A DNA stretch of 64,000 bases from Massilia sp. MS-15 (GCF_020176695.1 NZ_JAIWIA010000034.1:1-64000), one strand, 5' to 3'; numbered from the stretch's first letter, positions 1-11,761 are shown. Notes: generated by a model not told the origin, from the letters alone. Program-made: numbers and translations.

Positions 1-1645
1 GCTTCAGCACCAGCGTCTGCCCTTCCCTTCCTGCCACCTGCTCGAAGCTGATCTCCGCATCCACCTGCTGCGAGAAGAAGGCGGTCTCGCTCATCGGGAA
101 GATCTCCAGCCTGCCCTGTCCGGTGGCCTGGGCAAAGTAACGGTCGCCGTCGCGCATGAGTTCCAGCACGAAGCCCGGCGCCAGCTCGTAGCGGCCGGCG
201 CGCGCGTCGAAGGACGCATTGGCGATCTTCACCGCCTGGCGTGCCGGGGCCGCGTCGCCGCTGCGCGGATACGGCACCGTGTTGCCATCCTGGTGGTGGG
301 TCACCGCGGTGACCTTGCCGCCGGCGTCGCGCTGGAACGCATACCAGTCGAGCGCACCGGGCACAAAGAACTCGGTGGCGGAGGCAGCCTTCAGCATCAC
401 CGGCGGGCGGCCGCCACGCTGCATCGTGAGCACCTCGCCGCTGCGCCGGAACACGCGCTGCACGCCTTTCTCGATCCCGTAGGCGCCGCTGACGGCATCG
501 AGCGCCCTGCCGTCCAGCGCCACTTCGCGCAGTTCCCGGTATGGCTTGCCGATGGCGATGCCGGCCGCCTTGCGCGCCACCACGGCCGGATTGGCCGGGC
601 CGCTATCGCTGTTGGTCAGCACCGCCACATAGACCTTCTGGTCCGGGAAGCGCAGCGCATGGGTGCTGAACCCGTTGATGCCGCCCCCATGGCCCATGGC
701 GGTCTCGCCCTGCACCTTGCTGACATCCCAGCCATAGCCGTAGTTGGTCGGCTTGCCGTCGTCCAGGCGATAGGAGGTGAAGGCGCGCTGCCAGCTGGCC
801 GGCTTGAGCAGGCGCCCGGCGCCGATGGCCGCGTCCCAGCGCGCCAGGTCGTCCACGGTGGACACCAGCGAACCCGCCGCGTACGGCTGGCTCATGCTGA
901 GCGGCTTGGCGGCGCCGAAACCGGCCGCGCCGCGGGTATGGCCGGCGGCCACCGGCGCCTTGCCGCGTCCAAACCCTTCGTAATGGGTGTCGTGCATGCC
1001 GAGCGGCGTGAAGATGCGCTGGTCCAGGAAGGCGTGGTAGGGCTGGCCGGAGATCCTTTCGATGATCGCGCCGAGCAGGAAGTAGCCCGAATTGTTGTAG
1101 CGGTACTGGCTGCCCGGCTCGAAGTCGAGCGGATCGTTCTTGAACGAGTCGATCATCTGGGCCACCGTCAGGTCCTGCGCCATGCGATTGACGTAGTCCG
1201 GCTTGCCCGTGTAGCTGGCGATGCCCGAGGTATGCGTCAGCAGGTGCTCGATGGTGATGCGCTTGCCCCTGGTCGGGTAGTCAGGCAGGTGCCTGGTGAT
1301 GTCGTCGCTTACCGACAGCTTGCCTTCTTCCTGCAGCAGCAGGATCGCCGCCGCCGTGAACTGCTTGGTGATCGAGCCGAGGCGCAGCGCCATGTCGGGC
1401 GTCATCGGCACGCCTTGCGCGGTGTCCGCCATGCCGTAGGCGCGGCGCAGCACGGTCTTGCCGTCCTTGACCACGATGACCGTGGCGCCCGGCATCCCGG
1501 CGCTGAAATACGGCGCGAGCGCGGCGTCGATGCGGCTGGCCAGGTCTTGCTGGACCAGTGTGGAGGCTGCCGTATCCTGGGCGAAGGCGGCATGCGGATG
1601 GCACAGCAGCAGCGCGGCGGCGCAGATGGCGGAACGGAGCAGCAT
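1..1645 (-). CDS. Secreted serine hydrolase, beta-lactamase/esterase fold (3' end beyond window)
   Basis: Runs off the left edge; compared with its neighbour only about ten C-terminal residues are missing. The ATG at 1645 is chosen over an in-frame ATG at 1654 because AAAGGGA sits 8 nt before it and almost on top of the other. An N-terminal signal peptide (hydrophobic residues 5-16, then AFA-Q) predicts export. The penicillin-binding-protein/class C beta-lactamase fold is shown by SITK at residues 91-94 (nucleophile Ser and general-base Lys), a YNN box near 185 and GHGGG near 330. A C-terminal beta-rich region follows, as in the serine hydrolase/DUF3471-type proteins. The sequence cannot separate esterase, D-aminopeptidase and beta-lactamase activity; the substrate is unknown. 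It follows a close paralogue in tandem. Confidence 0.85.
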   Translation of the reverse strand, partial: MLLRSAICAAALLLCHPHAAFAQDTAASTLVQQDLASRIDAALAPYFSAGMPGATVIVVKDGKTVLRRAYGMADTAQGVPMTPDMALRLGSITKQFTAAAILLLQEEGKLSVSDDITRHLPDYPTRGKRITIEHLLTHTSGIASYTGKPDYVNRMAQDLTVAQMIDSFKNDPLDFEPGSQYRYNNSGYFLLGAIIERISGQPYHAFLDQRIFTPLGMHDTHYEGFGRGKAPVAAGHTRGAAGFGAAKPLSMSQPYAAGSLVSTVDDLARWDAAIGAGRLLKPASWQRAFTSYRLDDGKPTNYGYGWDVSKVQGETAMGHGGGINGFSTHALRFPDQKVYVAVLTNSDSGPANPAVVARKAAGIAIGKPYRELREVALDGRALDAVSGAYGIEKGVQRVFRRSGEVLTMQRGGRPPVMLKAASATEFFVPGALDWYAFQRDAGGKVTAVTHHQDGNTVPYPRSGDAAPARQAVKIANASFDARAGRYELAPGFVLELMRDGDRYFAQATGQGRLEIFPMSETAFFSQQVDAEISFEQVAGREGQTLVLK

Positions 1646-1738
1646 GGTCGGCATCCCTTTCTGTTGTTGTCCTGGCGTGGTTCACTATATCGCCCCCCGC
1701 GCGTGGCTGGCATCACCACGAAGGGGGGCAAGCGTGGA

Positions 1739-3418
1739 CTACAGGCGGCGCCCGGTGAAGCTGCGGCTGCCCTGCCTGAACGACAGGGCCTGGCCTTCGA
1801 AGCCGATCTCGGCATCGATATCGCGCGCGAAATAACGGGTTTCGCTCAAGGGGAAGATCTCGAGCCGGCGCTGGCCGCTCGGCTGCACGAAGTAGCGGCT
1901 GCCGTCGCGCTTCACTTCCAGCACCATGCCGGGCTGGATCTCGTAGCGGCCGGCGTGCGCATCGAAGGCGGCGTCGGCGATCCTGGCCACGATCCGCGGC
2001 GGCGGCGGCGGCTCGCTGCTGCGGGTGTGGACCAGCGCCCTGCCGTCCTGGTAATAGGTCACGCCGGTCACCTTGCCCGTGTCGGCGCCACCCTCGCGCT
2101 GGAACACGAACCAGTCGGCCGTATCCGGCACGAAGAACGCGTTGGCCGACATGGCCTTCAGCACCAGCGGCCCGCGGCCCGGGCGCTGCACCGAGAGGAA
2201 GTCGCCGTCGCGCCAGAACACGCGGCGGCTGCCATCCAGGGTGTACACGCCTGCCACCGCATCCAGCGCAGCGGCATCGAGCGCCACTTCGCGAAATTCC
2301 GGCAGCGGCTTGCCGATGGCGACCGCCGCCGCCCGGCGCGCCACCACGTCCGGCACCACGGTGCCGCCGTCGCCATTGGTCAGCACCGCCACATACACGC
2401 CCTTGGCGGGCACGCGCAGGCCGTAGGAGCGGAAACCACGGGTCGAGCCGCTGTGGCCGATGACCGCTTCGCCCTGGATCAGGCTCAGCTCCCAGCCATA
2501 GCCGTAGTGGCTGTCCTTGCCGTCGCTGAGGCGGTAGGAGGTGAAGGCGCGCTGCCAGGTGGCCGGCGTGAGCAGCTTCTTGCCGACCGCGGCATCCCAC
2601 TTCGCCAGGTCGTCCACGGTCGAGACCAGCTCTCCCGCGGCATAGGACTGGTTCCTGCCCAGCGGGCGGGCCGCACCGAAACCGTTCTCCGCCGGCGAAT
2701 GGCCTGCGGCGCTCGGCCACCTGGCGCGCTCCTGGCCCTCGTAGGCGGTGTGGTCCATGCCGAGCGGCGTGAAGATGCGCTGTGCGAGGAACTGGTGGTA
2801 AGGCATGCCCGCGACCTTCTCGATGATGGCGCCGAGCAGGTAGTAGCCGGAATTGTTATAGCGCCAGGCGCTGCCCGGCTCGAACTGCAGCGGGTCGTTC
2901 TTGAACGAGTCGATCAGCGCCGTCACCGTGGTGTCCTGCGGCGCACGCTGCGAGAAGCCCGGCTTGCCGGTATAGCTGACGATGCCCGAGGTATGGGTCA
3001 GCAGGTGTTCGATGGTGATCCGCTTGCCCTGGGTCGGATAGTCCGGCAGGTAGCTGGTGATCTCGTCGTCGACGGAGAGCTTGCCCTCGTCCGCCAGCAG
3101 CAGGATGGCGGTGGCGGTGAACTGCTTGGTCATCGAGCCGATGCGCATGGCCATCTCGGGCGCCATGTTCACACCCTTGATCGTGTCGGCCATGCCGTAG
3201 GCGCGGCGCAGGACGGTCTGGCCATCCTTGACGACCAGCACGACGCCGCCCGGCGCCTCGGCGGGAAAGTAGGGAGCGATGGTCGCGTGCAGGCGCGCCG
3301 ACAGGTCCGCGAGGGCGCGCTTGCTCACCGGCTTGTCCTGGTTGGCGTCGGCAGCGAAGGCGGCCTGCGGCGTGCACAGGAGCAGCGCGGCGGCGCAGAT
3401 GGCGGTACGGATGAACAT
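1739..3418 (-). CDS. Secreted serine hydrolase, beta-lactamase/esterase fold (tandem paralogue)
   Basis: 559 aa. The start at 3418 has AAGGA 8 nt upstream; the frame stays open further upstream but only adds residues before the signal peptide. The signal peptide (MFIRTAICAAALLL, cleavage near AFAADA) matches that of the downstream gene almost residue for residue. The catalytic boxes are SMTK at 95-98, YNN at 187-189 and GHSGS near 335. The C-terminal third is a beta-rich domain ending in a short basic tail. The two genes are 93 bp apart and alike along their whole length, so they arose by local duplication. Role is probably hydrolysis of an ester, amide or peptide outside the cytoplasm; no substrate can be named. 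Confidence 0.87.
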   Translation of the reverse strand: MFIRTAICAAALLLCTPQAAFAADANQDKPVSKRALADLSARLHATIAPYFPAEAPGGVVLVVKDGQTVLRRAYGMADTIKGVNMAPEMAMRIGSMTKQFTATAILLLADEGKLSVDDEITSYLPDYPTQGKRITIEHLLTHTSGIVSYTGKPGFSQRAPQDTTVTALIDSFKNDPLQFEPGSAWRYNNSGYYLLGAIIEKVAGMPYHQFLAQRIFTPLGMDHTAYEGQERARWPSAAGHSPAENGFGAARPLGRNQSYAAGELVSTVDDLAKWDAAVGKKLLTPATWQRAFTSYRLSDGKDSHYGYGWELSLIQGEAVIGHSGSTRGFRSYGLRVPAKGVYVAVLTNGDGGTVVPDVVARRAAAVAIGKPLPEFREVALDAAALDAVAGVYTLDGSRRVFWRDGDFLSVQRPGRGPLVLKAMSANAFFVPDTADWFVFQREGGADTGKVTGVTYYQDGRALVHTRSSEPPPPPRIVARIADAAFDAHAGRYEIQPGMVLEVKRDGSRYFVQPSGQRRLEIFPLSETRYFARDIDAEIGFEGQALSFRQGSRSFTGRRL

Positions 3419-3557
3419 GGTCGGCATTCCTTTCTTGTTTTGGATGCCGTGACTGTACGTACGGGGCCGGGTCGGCCGCAATCGGGAGCCGATCAGCGGT
3501 CGTTCGGATGGGTCGAGTGGTGGCTATCCGGGGGCGAACGGGCCGCCTAGGGAGGCG

Positions 3558-3917
3558 TCATGGCAGGCGGGCGGCGAGGAACAGCCAGATCACGGTCATC
3601 ACCAGGATGCCGGTGATGGTCACGCAGGTACCGGTGAAGAACAGGGCCGACAGCACCGTGGCGGACAGCACGCGCTCGAACAGGAAGCCGAGCACGAGGT
3701 CGCAGGCGGCCAGCACCGACCAGCGCCGCATGTAAACCGGCAAATAACGCCTCATGCGCCGGTTGTGCTCGCGCGCGGCGTGGCGCTCGTACACATTGCG
3801 CGCCCTGCTCACGTCGCGGAACAGCCAGTCGAAAAAAAGAAATCGGTACAGGGTTTGGCCGAAGCGGTCGTCCGCCGGCAGGGCTGGGGGTTGATGCGAT
3901 TCTGGAAGAAGTGCCAT
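3558..3917 (-). CDS. Small hypothetical membrane protein
   Basis: 119 aa, not recognised as a named family. Residues 1-60 are soluble and basic, with the arginine-rich stretch REHNRRMRRY. Two hydrophobic segments follow (about 67-85 and 90-113), predicting a two-helix inner-membrane protein with the basic N-terminus in the cytoplasm. It is preferred over the longer overlapping frame because of this coherent topology. The Shine-Dalgarno is weak. It sits alone between the hydrolase pair and the palindromic element, and nothing around it suggests a job. Confidence 0.6.
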   Translation of the reverse strand: MALLPESHQPPALPADDRFGQTLYRFLFFDWLFRDVSRARNVYERHAAREHNRRMRRYLPVYMRRWSVLAACDLVLGFLFERVLSATVLSALFFTGTCVTITGILVMTVIWLFLAARLP

Positions 3918-4052
3918 GGTCCGGCCCGATGAGTCTCATGCTGGAAGAGGCCATACTAAGCCGGAAACCGGCGCGCACCTGTGCGCCAGCGAACCGTGCA
4001 CGGCATGCGTGACGGTGGAAACTTGCAGGAGGGAAGTGCAATTCAGGCAGAT

Positions 4053-4222
4053 GTAGGGTGGTCGGCTCTACCTGAACATGTAAGCAGCCGCGCTCCTGGC
4101 GCCGCCCACGCGTTCAACCGGGTCGTGCATCGCCGTTCCATCTGCGCGCAGGAGCGTTGAACGCGTGGGCGGCGGTGATCATGCGGATGAGCCACGTCCT
4201 CGGGTGGAGCCGCCCACCCTAC
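4053..4222. repeat. 170-bp palindromic intergenic element (REP/MITE-like)
   Basis: Two nested inverted repeats with a shared centre. The outer arms 4053-4072 and 4203-4222 match at 18 of 20 positions (GTAGGGTGG type). The inner arms 4100-4118 and 4156-4174 are a perfect 19-bp inverted repeat (core CCCACGCGTTCAAC). The gaps between inner and outer arms are 27 and 28 bp, so the whole piece folds as one long hairpin. It lies in the 435-bp gap between the small membrane protein and atpC, which otherwise holds only the atp terminator. The structure suggests a dispersed palindromic element; copy number cannot be judged from this window. Confidence 0.7.
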
Positions 4223-4296
4223 GAACCCAACCATCCACGCACCCGTCTGCCAGCTAACGGTGCGCCGCCATCGCCAGGCGAGCGCGCAACGTGCCA

Positions 4297-4325
4297 ATAA
4301 AAAAGGCAGCCCGAAGGCTGCCTCT
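4297..4325 (-). terminator. Rho-independent terminator of the atp operon
   Basis: Stem GGCAGCC/GGCTGCC (4305-4311 with 4316-4322), CGAA loop on the plus strand, and an A-run at 4298-4304 that becomes the U-tract of the minus-strand transcript. It lies 28 bp beyond the atpC stop codon. Confidence 0.88.
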
Positions 4326-4352
4326 TGGTGCCGCAAACGCGGATGCCTTGAA

Positions 4353-4775
4353 TCAGCGTCCTTTCGAACGCAGCTTCTGGATCGCCGCCAGCTGCGCGAT
4401 CGCCGCGGCCATTTCGGCCTGGGCTTTCGCGTAGTCGATCTTCGATTCCCTGTTCAGCATCAGCTCTTCGGCCTGCTTCTTTGCTTCCAGTGCCTTCGCT
4501 TCGTCCAGGTCGCCACCGCGGATCGCGGTGTCGGCCAGCACGGTCACGCCGTTCGGCTGCACTTCGAGGATACCGCCTGCGACGAAGACGAACTCTTCGC
4601 CGCCGGCAGCCGTCTGGATCCGGACGGCACCTGGCCTGATGCGCGTGATCAGCGGGGTGTGCTTCGGGTAGATACCCAGCTCACCCGCTTCACCCGGCAG
4701 CGCGACGAAGGTAGCCAGGCCGGAGAAGATCTGCTCTTCGGCCGAGACCACGTCCACTTGAATGGTGTTTGCCAT
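4353..4775 (-). CDS. atpC: F1Fo ATP synthase epsilon subunit
   Basis: 140 aa, normal length. The epsilon subunit sits on the central stalk of F1, couples rotation to the c-ring and can inhibit ATP hydrolysis through its C-terminal helices. The N-terminal beta-sandwich (about 1-85) holds the family signature [12 protein letters not shown] and the [16 protein letters not shown] region; a C-terminal helical hairpin (about 90-138) ends in LRSKGR. Last gene of the atp operon, 27 bp after atpD, followed by the operon terminator. Position and sequence leave no real alternative. Confidence 0.98.
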   Translation of the reverse strand: MANTIQVDVVSAEEQIFSGLATFVALPGEAGELGIYPKHTPLITRIRPGAVRIQTAAGGEEFVFVAGGILEVQPNGVTVLADTAIRGGDLDEAKALEAKKQAEELMLNRESKIDYAKAQAEMAAAIAQLAAIQKLRSKGR

Positions 4776-4802
4776 GTCTGTCCTTCGGGTTAAGAATCCG
4801 GC

Positions 4803-6281
<1,479 letters not shown>

Positions 6282-6311
6282 TTAACTCTTTCCCCAAGGG
6301 CGTTCGCTTGC

Positions 6312-7187
6312 TTAGACAGCAGCCGCACCCGACACGATTTCGGACAGTTCTTTGGTAATCGCAGCCTGGCGGGTCTTGTTATAGACCAGCTTCAGGTCGC
6401 TGATGACACTGCCGGCGTTATCGCTCGCGGCCTTCATCGCGACCATGCGCGCCGATTGCTCGGACGCCAGGTTTTCTGCAACCGCCTGGTACACCAGCGC
6501 TTCCACGTAACGCACCAGCAGTTCGTCGATGACGACCTGTGCTTCCGGTTCGTAGATGTAGTCCCAGCTGATACCGCCCGCATCCTTTTCCAGGTGCTTC
6601 GCCGGCAGCGGCAGCAGCTGCTCGACCATCGGTTCCTGCTTCATCGTGTTGATGAACTTGGTGTAGCACAGGTAGACAGCGTCGAGCTTGCCTTCCTGGT
6701 ACGCGTCCAGCATCACTTTGACCGGACCGATCAGCTTGTCCAGGTGCGGGGTGTCGCCGAGCTGGGTCGCTTGCGACACGACCTTCATGCCCATGCGGTT
6801 CAGGAAACCGAGGCCCTTGTTACCAATAGCAACCGCCTCGACGGTGTTGCCTGCCTGTTCCACTTCGCGCGCCTTCATCGTCACCTGGCGCAGCACGTTG
6901 GTGTTCATGCCGCCGCACAGACCCTTGTCGGTCGTGACGACGATGAAACCCACGGCCTTCGCCTTCACGTCCTTGGCTTGCGCCATGAATGCGTGCGTGT
7001 ATTCCGGGTTTGCGCCGGCCAGATTGGCGGTGATGGTACGAACCTTGTCACTGTAGGGACGGGCGGCGCGCATGCGGTCCTGCGCCTTGCGCATTTTCGA
7101 TGCGGCGACCATTTCCATCGCCTTGGTGATCTTCTTCGTATTCTCTACGCTCTTGATCTTGCCACGAATCTCTTTGCCTACTGCCAT
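6312..7187 (-). CDS. atpG: F1Fo ATP synthase gamma subunit
   Basis: 291 aa, normal length. Gamma is the rotating central shaft of F1. The N-terminal helix starts [21 protein letters not shown], and the C-terminal helix holds the signature around [15 protein letters not shown] and ends with the [13 protein letters not shown] tail; together these form the antiparallel coiled coil. The central alpha/beta domain includes the conserved TDKGLCGG strand. It stands between atpA and atpD, as in all standard atp operons. Confidence 0.99.
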   Translation of the reverse strand: MAVGKEIRGKIKSVENTKKITKAMEMVAASKMRKAQDRMRAARPYSDKVRTITANLAGANPEYTHAFMAQAKDVKAKAVGFIVVTTDKGLCGGMNTNVLRQVTMKAREVEQAGNTVEAVAIGNKGLGFLNRMGMKVVSQATQLGDTPHLDKLIGPVKVMLDAYQEGKLDAVYLCYTKFINTMKQEPMVEQLLPLPAKHLEKDAGGISWDYIYEPEAQVVIDELLVRYVEALVYQAVAENLASEQSARMVAMKAASDNAGSVISDLKLVYNKTRQAAITKELSEIVSGAAAV

Positions 7188-7243
7188 GAGTCCTTACTCC
7201 TTCCGCGCACCGGCGCCGCCCTCGGGCAGCGCCGGCTTGACGA

Positions 7244-8785
7244 TTAATATGCGCCGGATTTCTTGAAATCAGCAATGGCGGCGGCCAGCGCAGCTTCGCC
7301 GTCCTTGTCCAGTTGCTTGGTTTCGTCGATCTTCGACAGCAGGGCAGCGTGGCTCGACTTCAGGAAGTTGTGCAGGCCGTGCTCGAACGGCAGCACTTTC
7401 TTGACTTCGATGTCGTCCAGGTAGCCCTTGTTGACGGCGAACAGCGATGCGGCCATCAGCGAGGTCGACAGCGGCGAGAACTGCGGCTGCTTCAGCAGTT
7501 CGGTCACGCGCGCGCCGCGGTCCAGCTGCTTGCGGGTCGACTCGTCCAGGTCCGATGCGAACTGCGCGAACGCAGCCAGTTCACGGTACTGCGCCAGGTC
7601 GGTACGGATACCGCCCGACAGGCCCTTGATGACCTTGGTCTGGGCTGCGCCACCGACGCGCGACACCGAGATACCGGCGTTGATCGCAGGACGGATACCG
7701 GCGTTGAACAGCGAGGTCTCCAGGAAGATCTGGCCGTCGGTAATCGAAATCACATTGGTCGGAACGAAGGCCGAGACGTCGCCTGCCTGGGTTTCGATGA
7801 TCGGCAGTGCGGTCAGCGAACCGGTCTTGCCGGTGACGGCGCCGTTGGTGAACTTCTCGACGTAGTCGGCGTTCACGCGGGCTGCGCGCTCGAGCAGACG
7901 GCTGTGCAGGTAGAACACGTCGCCCGGGTAGGCTTCGCGGCCCGGCGGACGGCGCAGCAGCAGCGAGATCTGGCGGTAGGCGACGGCCTGCTTCGACAGG
8001 TCGTCGTACACGATCAGCGCGTCTTCGCCGCGGTCGCGGAAGTATTCGCCCATCGCGCAGCCCGAGTAGGCCGAGATGTACTGCATTGCAGCCGATTCCG
8101 AAGCGGAAGCGGCGACAACGATGGTGTACTCCATCGCGCCGTGCTGTTCCAGCGAGCGGACGATGTTCTTGATGGTCGATGCCTTCTGGCCGATGGCGAC
8201 GTACACGCAGGTGACGCCCTGGCCCTTCTGGTTGATGATCGCATCGACAGCCACGGCCGACTTGCCGGTCTGGCGGTCGCCGATGATCAGCTCACGCTGG
8301 CCACGGCCGATCGGCACCATCGCGTCGATCGACTTGATGCCGGTCTGCATCGGCTGCGAGACGGATTCACGGGCGATGACGCCCGGAGCGATCTTTTCGA
8401 TCGGCGCGGTCAGTTGCGCATTGACAGGACCCTTGCCGTCGATCGGCTGGCCCAGTGCATTGACCACGCGGCCACGCAGCTCCGGACCGATCGGCACTTC
8501 CAGGATGCGGCCGGTGGTCTTGACGGTGTCGCCTTCCGAGATGTGCTCGTAGGCGCCCAGGATGACGGCGCCGACGGAGTCGCGCTCGAGGTTCATCGCC
8601 AGGCCGAAGGTGTTGCCAGGGAATTCCAGCATCTCGCCCTGCATCACGTCCGACAGACCATGGATGCGGCAGATACCGTCGGCGACGGAGATCACCGTGC
8701 CTTGATTGCGAACTTCAGCCGAACCTTCCAGACCCTGGATGCGGCTCTTGATCAGTTCGCTGATTTCAGAAGAATTAAGTTGCAT
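7244..8785 (-). CDS. atpA: F1Fo ATP synthase alpha subunit
   Basis: 513 aa, the same length as the E. coli protein. The ATG at 8785 (MQLNSSEIS) is used because GGAG lies upstream and this is the family N-terminus; an earlier in-frame TTG at 8800 is less likely. Alpha carries the non-catalytic nucleotide sites and alternates with beta in the F1 hexamer. The Walker A box is GDRQTGKSA near residue 170. The alpha/beta signature [13 protein letters not shown] is present, including the arginine that reaches into the beta site. Spacing to atpH is 80 bp. Confidence 0.99.
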   Translation of the reverse strand: MQLNSSEISELIKSRIQGLEGSAEVRNQGTVISVADGICRIHGLSDVMQGEMLEFPGNTFGLAMNLERDSVGAVILGAYEHISEGDTVKTTGRILEVPIGPELRGRVVNALGQPIDGKGPVNAQLTAPIEKIAPGVIARESVSQPMQTGIKSIDAMVPIGRGQRELIIGDRQTGKSAVAVDAIINQKGQGVTCVYVAIGQKASTIKNIVRSLEQHGAMEYTIVVAASASESAAMQYISAYSGCAMGEYFRDRGEDALIVYDDLSKQAVAYRQISLLLRRPPGREAYPGDVFYLHSRLLERAARVNADYVEKFTNGAVTGKTGSLTALPIIETQAGDVSAFVPTNVISITDGQIFLETSLFNAGIRPAINAGISVSRVGGAAQTKVIKGLSGGIRTDLAQYRELAAFAQFASDLDESTRKQLDRGARVTELLKQPQFSPLSTSLMAASLFAVNKGYLDDIEVKKVLPFEHGLHNFLKSSHAALLSKIDETKQLDKDGEAALAAAIADFKKSGAY

Positions 8786-8865
8786 GAGTGCTAACTCCAA
8801 ATGTTTTTGATGCGTAGGGCAAGGGCGCTGTGGCCGGCGAGTGCGATTGCTGTCGATTCAACTCG

Positions 8866-9399
8866 TTACGACACCAGCGCAACATGCATCTGTTGCAGCT
8901 TGGCGCGTACCGAGGTATCGAGCACTTCGTCGCCGACGACCACGCGCACACCACCGATCAGCGAAGGATCCACGGTCACCGACGGGTTCAGCTTGCGGCC
9001 AAATTTCTTTTCCAGCGTAGCGACCAGCTGGGCCAGCTGGTCACCCGAGATCTCGAAGGCGCTGACGATGTCCGCATCGGCGGCGCCTTCGTTGGCGTTC
9101 TTCAGTGCCGCGAACTGGGCGGCGATTTCGGGCAGCAGGTTGACGCGGCCGTTTTCGGCCAGCATCGCGATAAAGTTCTTCGCTTCAGCGTTCAGCGGCG
9201 ACTTGACCATAGACGCAATCGTGTCGGCCAGCTGAGCGGCGGTGACCTTCGGGTTGGCGGCGAAAGCCTGTACGTCCGGGTTGGCGCCGATCTGGCCCAG
9301 CTCGGACGTAACGGCCGACCAGGCGGCCATGTCGCCGGACTGGGCGACACGGAACAGCGCTTCGGCGTAAGGGCGGGCGACGGTTGCGAGTTCAGCCAT
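8866..9399 (-). CDS. atpH: F1Fo ATP synthase delta subunit
   Basis: 177 aa, standard. Delta joins the peripheral stalk (two b subunits) to the top of F1. The N-terminal six-helix domain (about 1-105, starting [16 protein letters not shown]) binds alpha. The C-terminal part has the OSCP/delta signature [20 protein letters not shown] near 150-170. It is 2 bp from atpF, so the two are probably translationally coupled. Confidence 0.98.
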   Translation of the reverse strand: MAELATVARPYAEALFRVAQSGDMAAWSAVTSELGQIGANPDVQAFAANPKVTAAQLADTIASMVKSPLNAEAKNFIAMLAENGRVNLLPEIAAQFAALKNANEGAADADIVSAFEISGDQLAQLVATLEKKFGRKLNPSVTVDPSLIGGVRVVVGDEVLDTSVRAKLQQMHVALVS

Positions 9400-9401
9400 G
9401 A

Positions 9402-9872
9402 TCAGAGCTCGGTCGACAGTTTCGACAGCAGGTCGGCGTGGACCGCTGGGTTCACTTCACGCTTCAGGATCTGCTCGGCGCCTTGCACTGCCAGTGCGGC
9501 CACCTGGCCACGCAGTTCTTCGCGGGCACGGGTCACCTGCTGCTCGGCGTCAGCCTGGGCGGCAGCGACGATACGGGCAGCTTCTTCGGCAGCGCTTGCC
9601 TTGGCTGCGTCGATGATCTGGGCGGCGCGCTTTTCAGCGTCGGCGATGCGCTTCTGGACTTCGTCACGGGCGCCAGCCATTTCGGCCTGCACACGCTTTT
9701 CGGCAGCGGCCAGGTCGGCCTTGCCACGGTCGGCGGCGGCCAGGCCATTCGCGATCCTCTCGGCGCGCTCGTCGAGCGCTTTCATCAGTGGCGGCCACAC
9801 GAATTTCATCGTGAAGCCCGCCAGGATGAAGAAGACCACGAACTGGACAAACAAAGTTGCGTTCAAGTTCAC
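9402..9872 (-). CDS. atpF: F1Fo ATP synthase subunit b
   Basis: 156 aa, the same as E. coli b. One N-terminal membrane helix (about 5-26, [18 protein letters not shown]) is followed by a long Ala/Glu/Arg-rich helix (about 30-150) that dimerises as the peripheral-stalk coiled coil. It prevents F1 from spinning with the rotor. Encoded between the c-ring gene and delta, as usual. Confidence 0.98.
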   Translation of the reverse strand: MNLNATLFVQFVVFFILAGFTMKFVWPPLMKALDERAERIANGLAAADRGKADLAAAEKRVQAEMAGARDEVQKRIADAEKRAAQIIDAAKASAAEEAARIVAAAQADAEQQVTRAREELRGQVAALAVQGAEQILKREVNPAVHADLLSKLSTEL

Positions 9873-9944
9873 GGTAAATTCCTTCTCACAAAAACGGATG
9901 CCGAACCAGGGACGGTTCGGCTCTTCAGATCAAGTCGTGCTTGA

Positions 9945-10199
<255 letters not shown>

Positions 10200-10270
10200 T
10201 TAATTTAAAAACTAGATTAAAAACTACAACTTCTTTACAACCACTATCTGTTCGATGCTTGCGGCGCCGA

Positions 10271-11107
10271 TCAGTGGCCTTCATGGGCCTGACCGATATA
10301 CACCAGCGTCAGCATCATGAAGATGAATGCCTGCAGGAACACGATCAGGATGTGGAAGATCGCCCAGATCGAACCCGCGATGATGTGACCGATCACACCA
10401 AATGCGGTGGCCATGGAGCCGAGCAGAGCAATCAAGAGGAACAGCAGCTCACCGGCGTACATGTTGCCGAACAGTCGCATACCCAGCGACACGGTTTTTG
10501 CTGCATATTCGATGATGTTCAGGAGCAGGTTGAACGGCGCCATCCAGATGCCGAACGGTGCTGCGAACAGTTCATGGATGAAACCACCCAGGCCTTTGAT
10601 CTTGACGCTGTAGTACAGCATCAGTGCCAGCACGCCCAGCGAGATGCCCAGGGTGCCGTTCAGGTCGGCGGTCGGCACGACACGGTGGTACGGGAAGATG
10701 TTTTCCACACCCAGCAGGCTGAACAGGCCGGCGAACATGTCGACCGGCAGGAAGTCCAGCGAGTTCATGATGGCGACCCACACAAAGACGGTCAGGGCCA
10801 GCGGCGCGATGAAGGCGCGGTTGCCGTGCACGATCGACTTCGACTGGTCTTCGACCATCTCGACCAGCATCTCGACGGCAGCCTGGAAGCGGCCCGGTAC
10901 GCCCGAAGTCGCTTTACGGGCGGCCATCCACATGATCAGGCAGCCGACCACACCGGCGAAGATCGACCAGAAGATGGTGTCGTAGTTGAAGACACTGAAG
11001 TCGACCACGAAGTCCTGGTGCTTGTTCGACAGGTGACCCAGGTGGTGGGTGATGTATTCTGATGGGGTGGGCGCGTGTGCTGCGCCTTCTACGGTTGGAG
11101 TCGCCAT
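10271..11107 (-). CDS. atpB: F1Fo ATP synthase subunit a
   Basis: 278 aa, typical. Subunit a is the membrane stator that holds the two proton half-channels against the c-ring. Several hydrophobic helices are visible; the critical arginine lies in [16 protein letters not shown] near residue 210, and a histidine-ended tail (GQAHEGH) closes the protein. It is 2 bp downstream of atpI and first among the structural genes. Confidence 0.98.
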   Translation of the reverse strand: MATPTVEGAAHAPTPSEYITHHLGHLSNKHQDFVVDFSVFNYDTIFWSIFAGVVGCLIMWMAARKATSGVPGRFQAAVEMLVEMVEDQSKSIVHGNRAFIAPLALTVFVWVAIMNSLDFLPVDMFAGLFSLLGVENIFPYHRVVPTADLNGTLGISLGVLALMLYYSVKIKGLGGFIHELFAAPFGIWMAPFNLLLNIIEYAAKTVSLGMRLFGNMYAGELLFLLIALLGSMATAFGVIGHIIAGSIWAIFHILIVFLQAFIFMMLTLVYIGQAHEGH

Positions 11108-11109
11108 TG

Positions 11110-11448
11110 TCAGTGCCTAAATAATAAGATGATGTAACTCTTCAGCGCCACGATGAAGCCGCCCACCAGGGCGAACCAGTTCAGATCGTGGTACAGCTTC
11201 GCGACCGCGAACAGGAGCGCGACCGTCAGTGCAATCTTTACAAATTCCCAGATGAAAAATGTTGCAGGACTGGCGCCTTCGGCCCGGTGGGCGTTGGCGA
11301 ACAGCCGTACTGCCATGATGCCGTTGGGCACTACACAACACAAACCGCCCAGTACTGCCGAAAACATCGCAGACCATCCCCCCAGCAGTGCGGCGATGAC
11401 GCCAGCGGCTACTGTTGCAATCAATTGCAGGGAGACGATGCGCAACAT
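11110..11448 (-). CDS. atpI: ATP synthase accessory protein AtpI
   Basis: 112 aa, four predicted membrane helices (about 5-28, 30-50, 64-84, 90-110). AtpI proteins help assemble the c-ring or supply Mg2+ and are not part of the finished enzyme. The motif [17 protein letters not shown] fits the family in betaproteobacteria. It is the promoter-proximal gene of the operon, about 60 nt downstream of the predicted transcription start. Confidence 0.93.
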   Translation of the reverse strand: MLRIVSLQLIATVAAGVIAALLGGWSAMFSAVLGGLCCVVPNGIMAVRLFANAHRAEGASPATFFIWEFVKIALTVALLFAVAKLYHDLNWFALVGGFIVALKSYIILLFRH

Positions 11449-11761
11449 ATTGTTATGGTTTCTCGCCGCGCAATCAGACAGTTACGATGTGGTAATTACA
11501 TGAATCAGCGGGATTATAAGTGGTTATACGGACGTGAGTCAAACGATTCCGCGCTTATAACTGCTGCGTAAAGATGTGCTGAAAGCAACAAACGAATTGC
11601 GCTTTTTCCCATATTTTCAGTCACTTAACTGATGAGTCAGTACTGACTCGCGTGGGATGGACGGCTGCGCCGCCCGCGCGTCCATGCCATGCTGGCCGTT
11701 AGGAAACGTGGCATGCATACGTCACTCGGACGCGCATCCGGCGCACCGCGCAAGACACAAT
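11449..11761. other. Intergenic region between parB and atpI, with a 16-bp palindrome
   Basis: 313 bp without a gene. It holds the atp promoter (11513-11542) and, nearer parB, the perfect palindrome GAGTCAGTACTGACTC at 11634-11649. A weaker inverted pair ATGGACG/CGTCCAT spans about 11656-11684. No U-tract follows either, so no terminator for parB is called. The palindrome, about 95 bp upstream of the -35 box, is a plausible regulator site; the regulator is unknown. Confidence 0.5.
11513..11542 (-). promoter_or_regulatory. Sigma70 promoter of the atp operon
   Basis: Read on the minus strand: -35 TTGACT at 11542-11537, an 18-bp spacer, and a perfect -10 TATAAT at 11518-11513. Expected start near 11505 leaves a leader of roughly 57 nt before the atpI ATG. 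It is the best promoter match seen in the window and fits the need for high constitutive expression. Confidence 0.85.

Noticed and set aside
293-3550. A 1085-codon open frame on the plus strand opposite the two hydrolases
   Set aside because: Antisense shadow of high-GC codons; His/Arg/Gly/Ala-rich without domains, while the minus strand has signal peptides and catalytic motifs.
4043-4336. A 97-codon minus-strand ORF before atpC
   Set aside because: It consists of the palindromic element and the atp terminator, so it is not coding.
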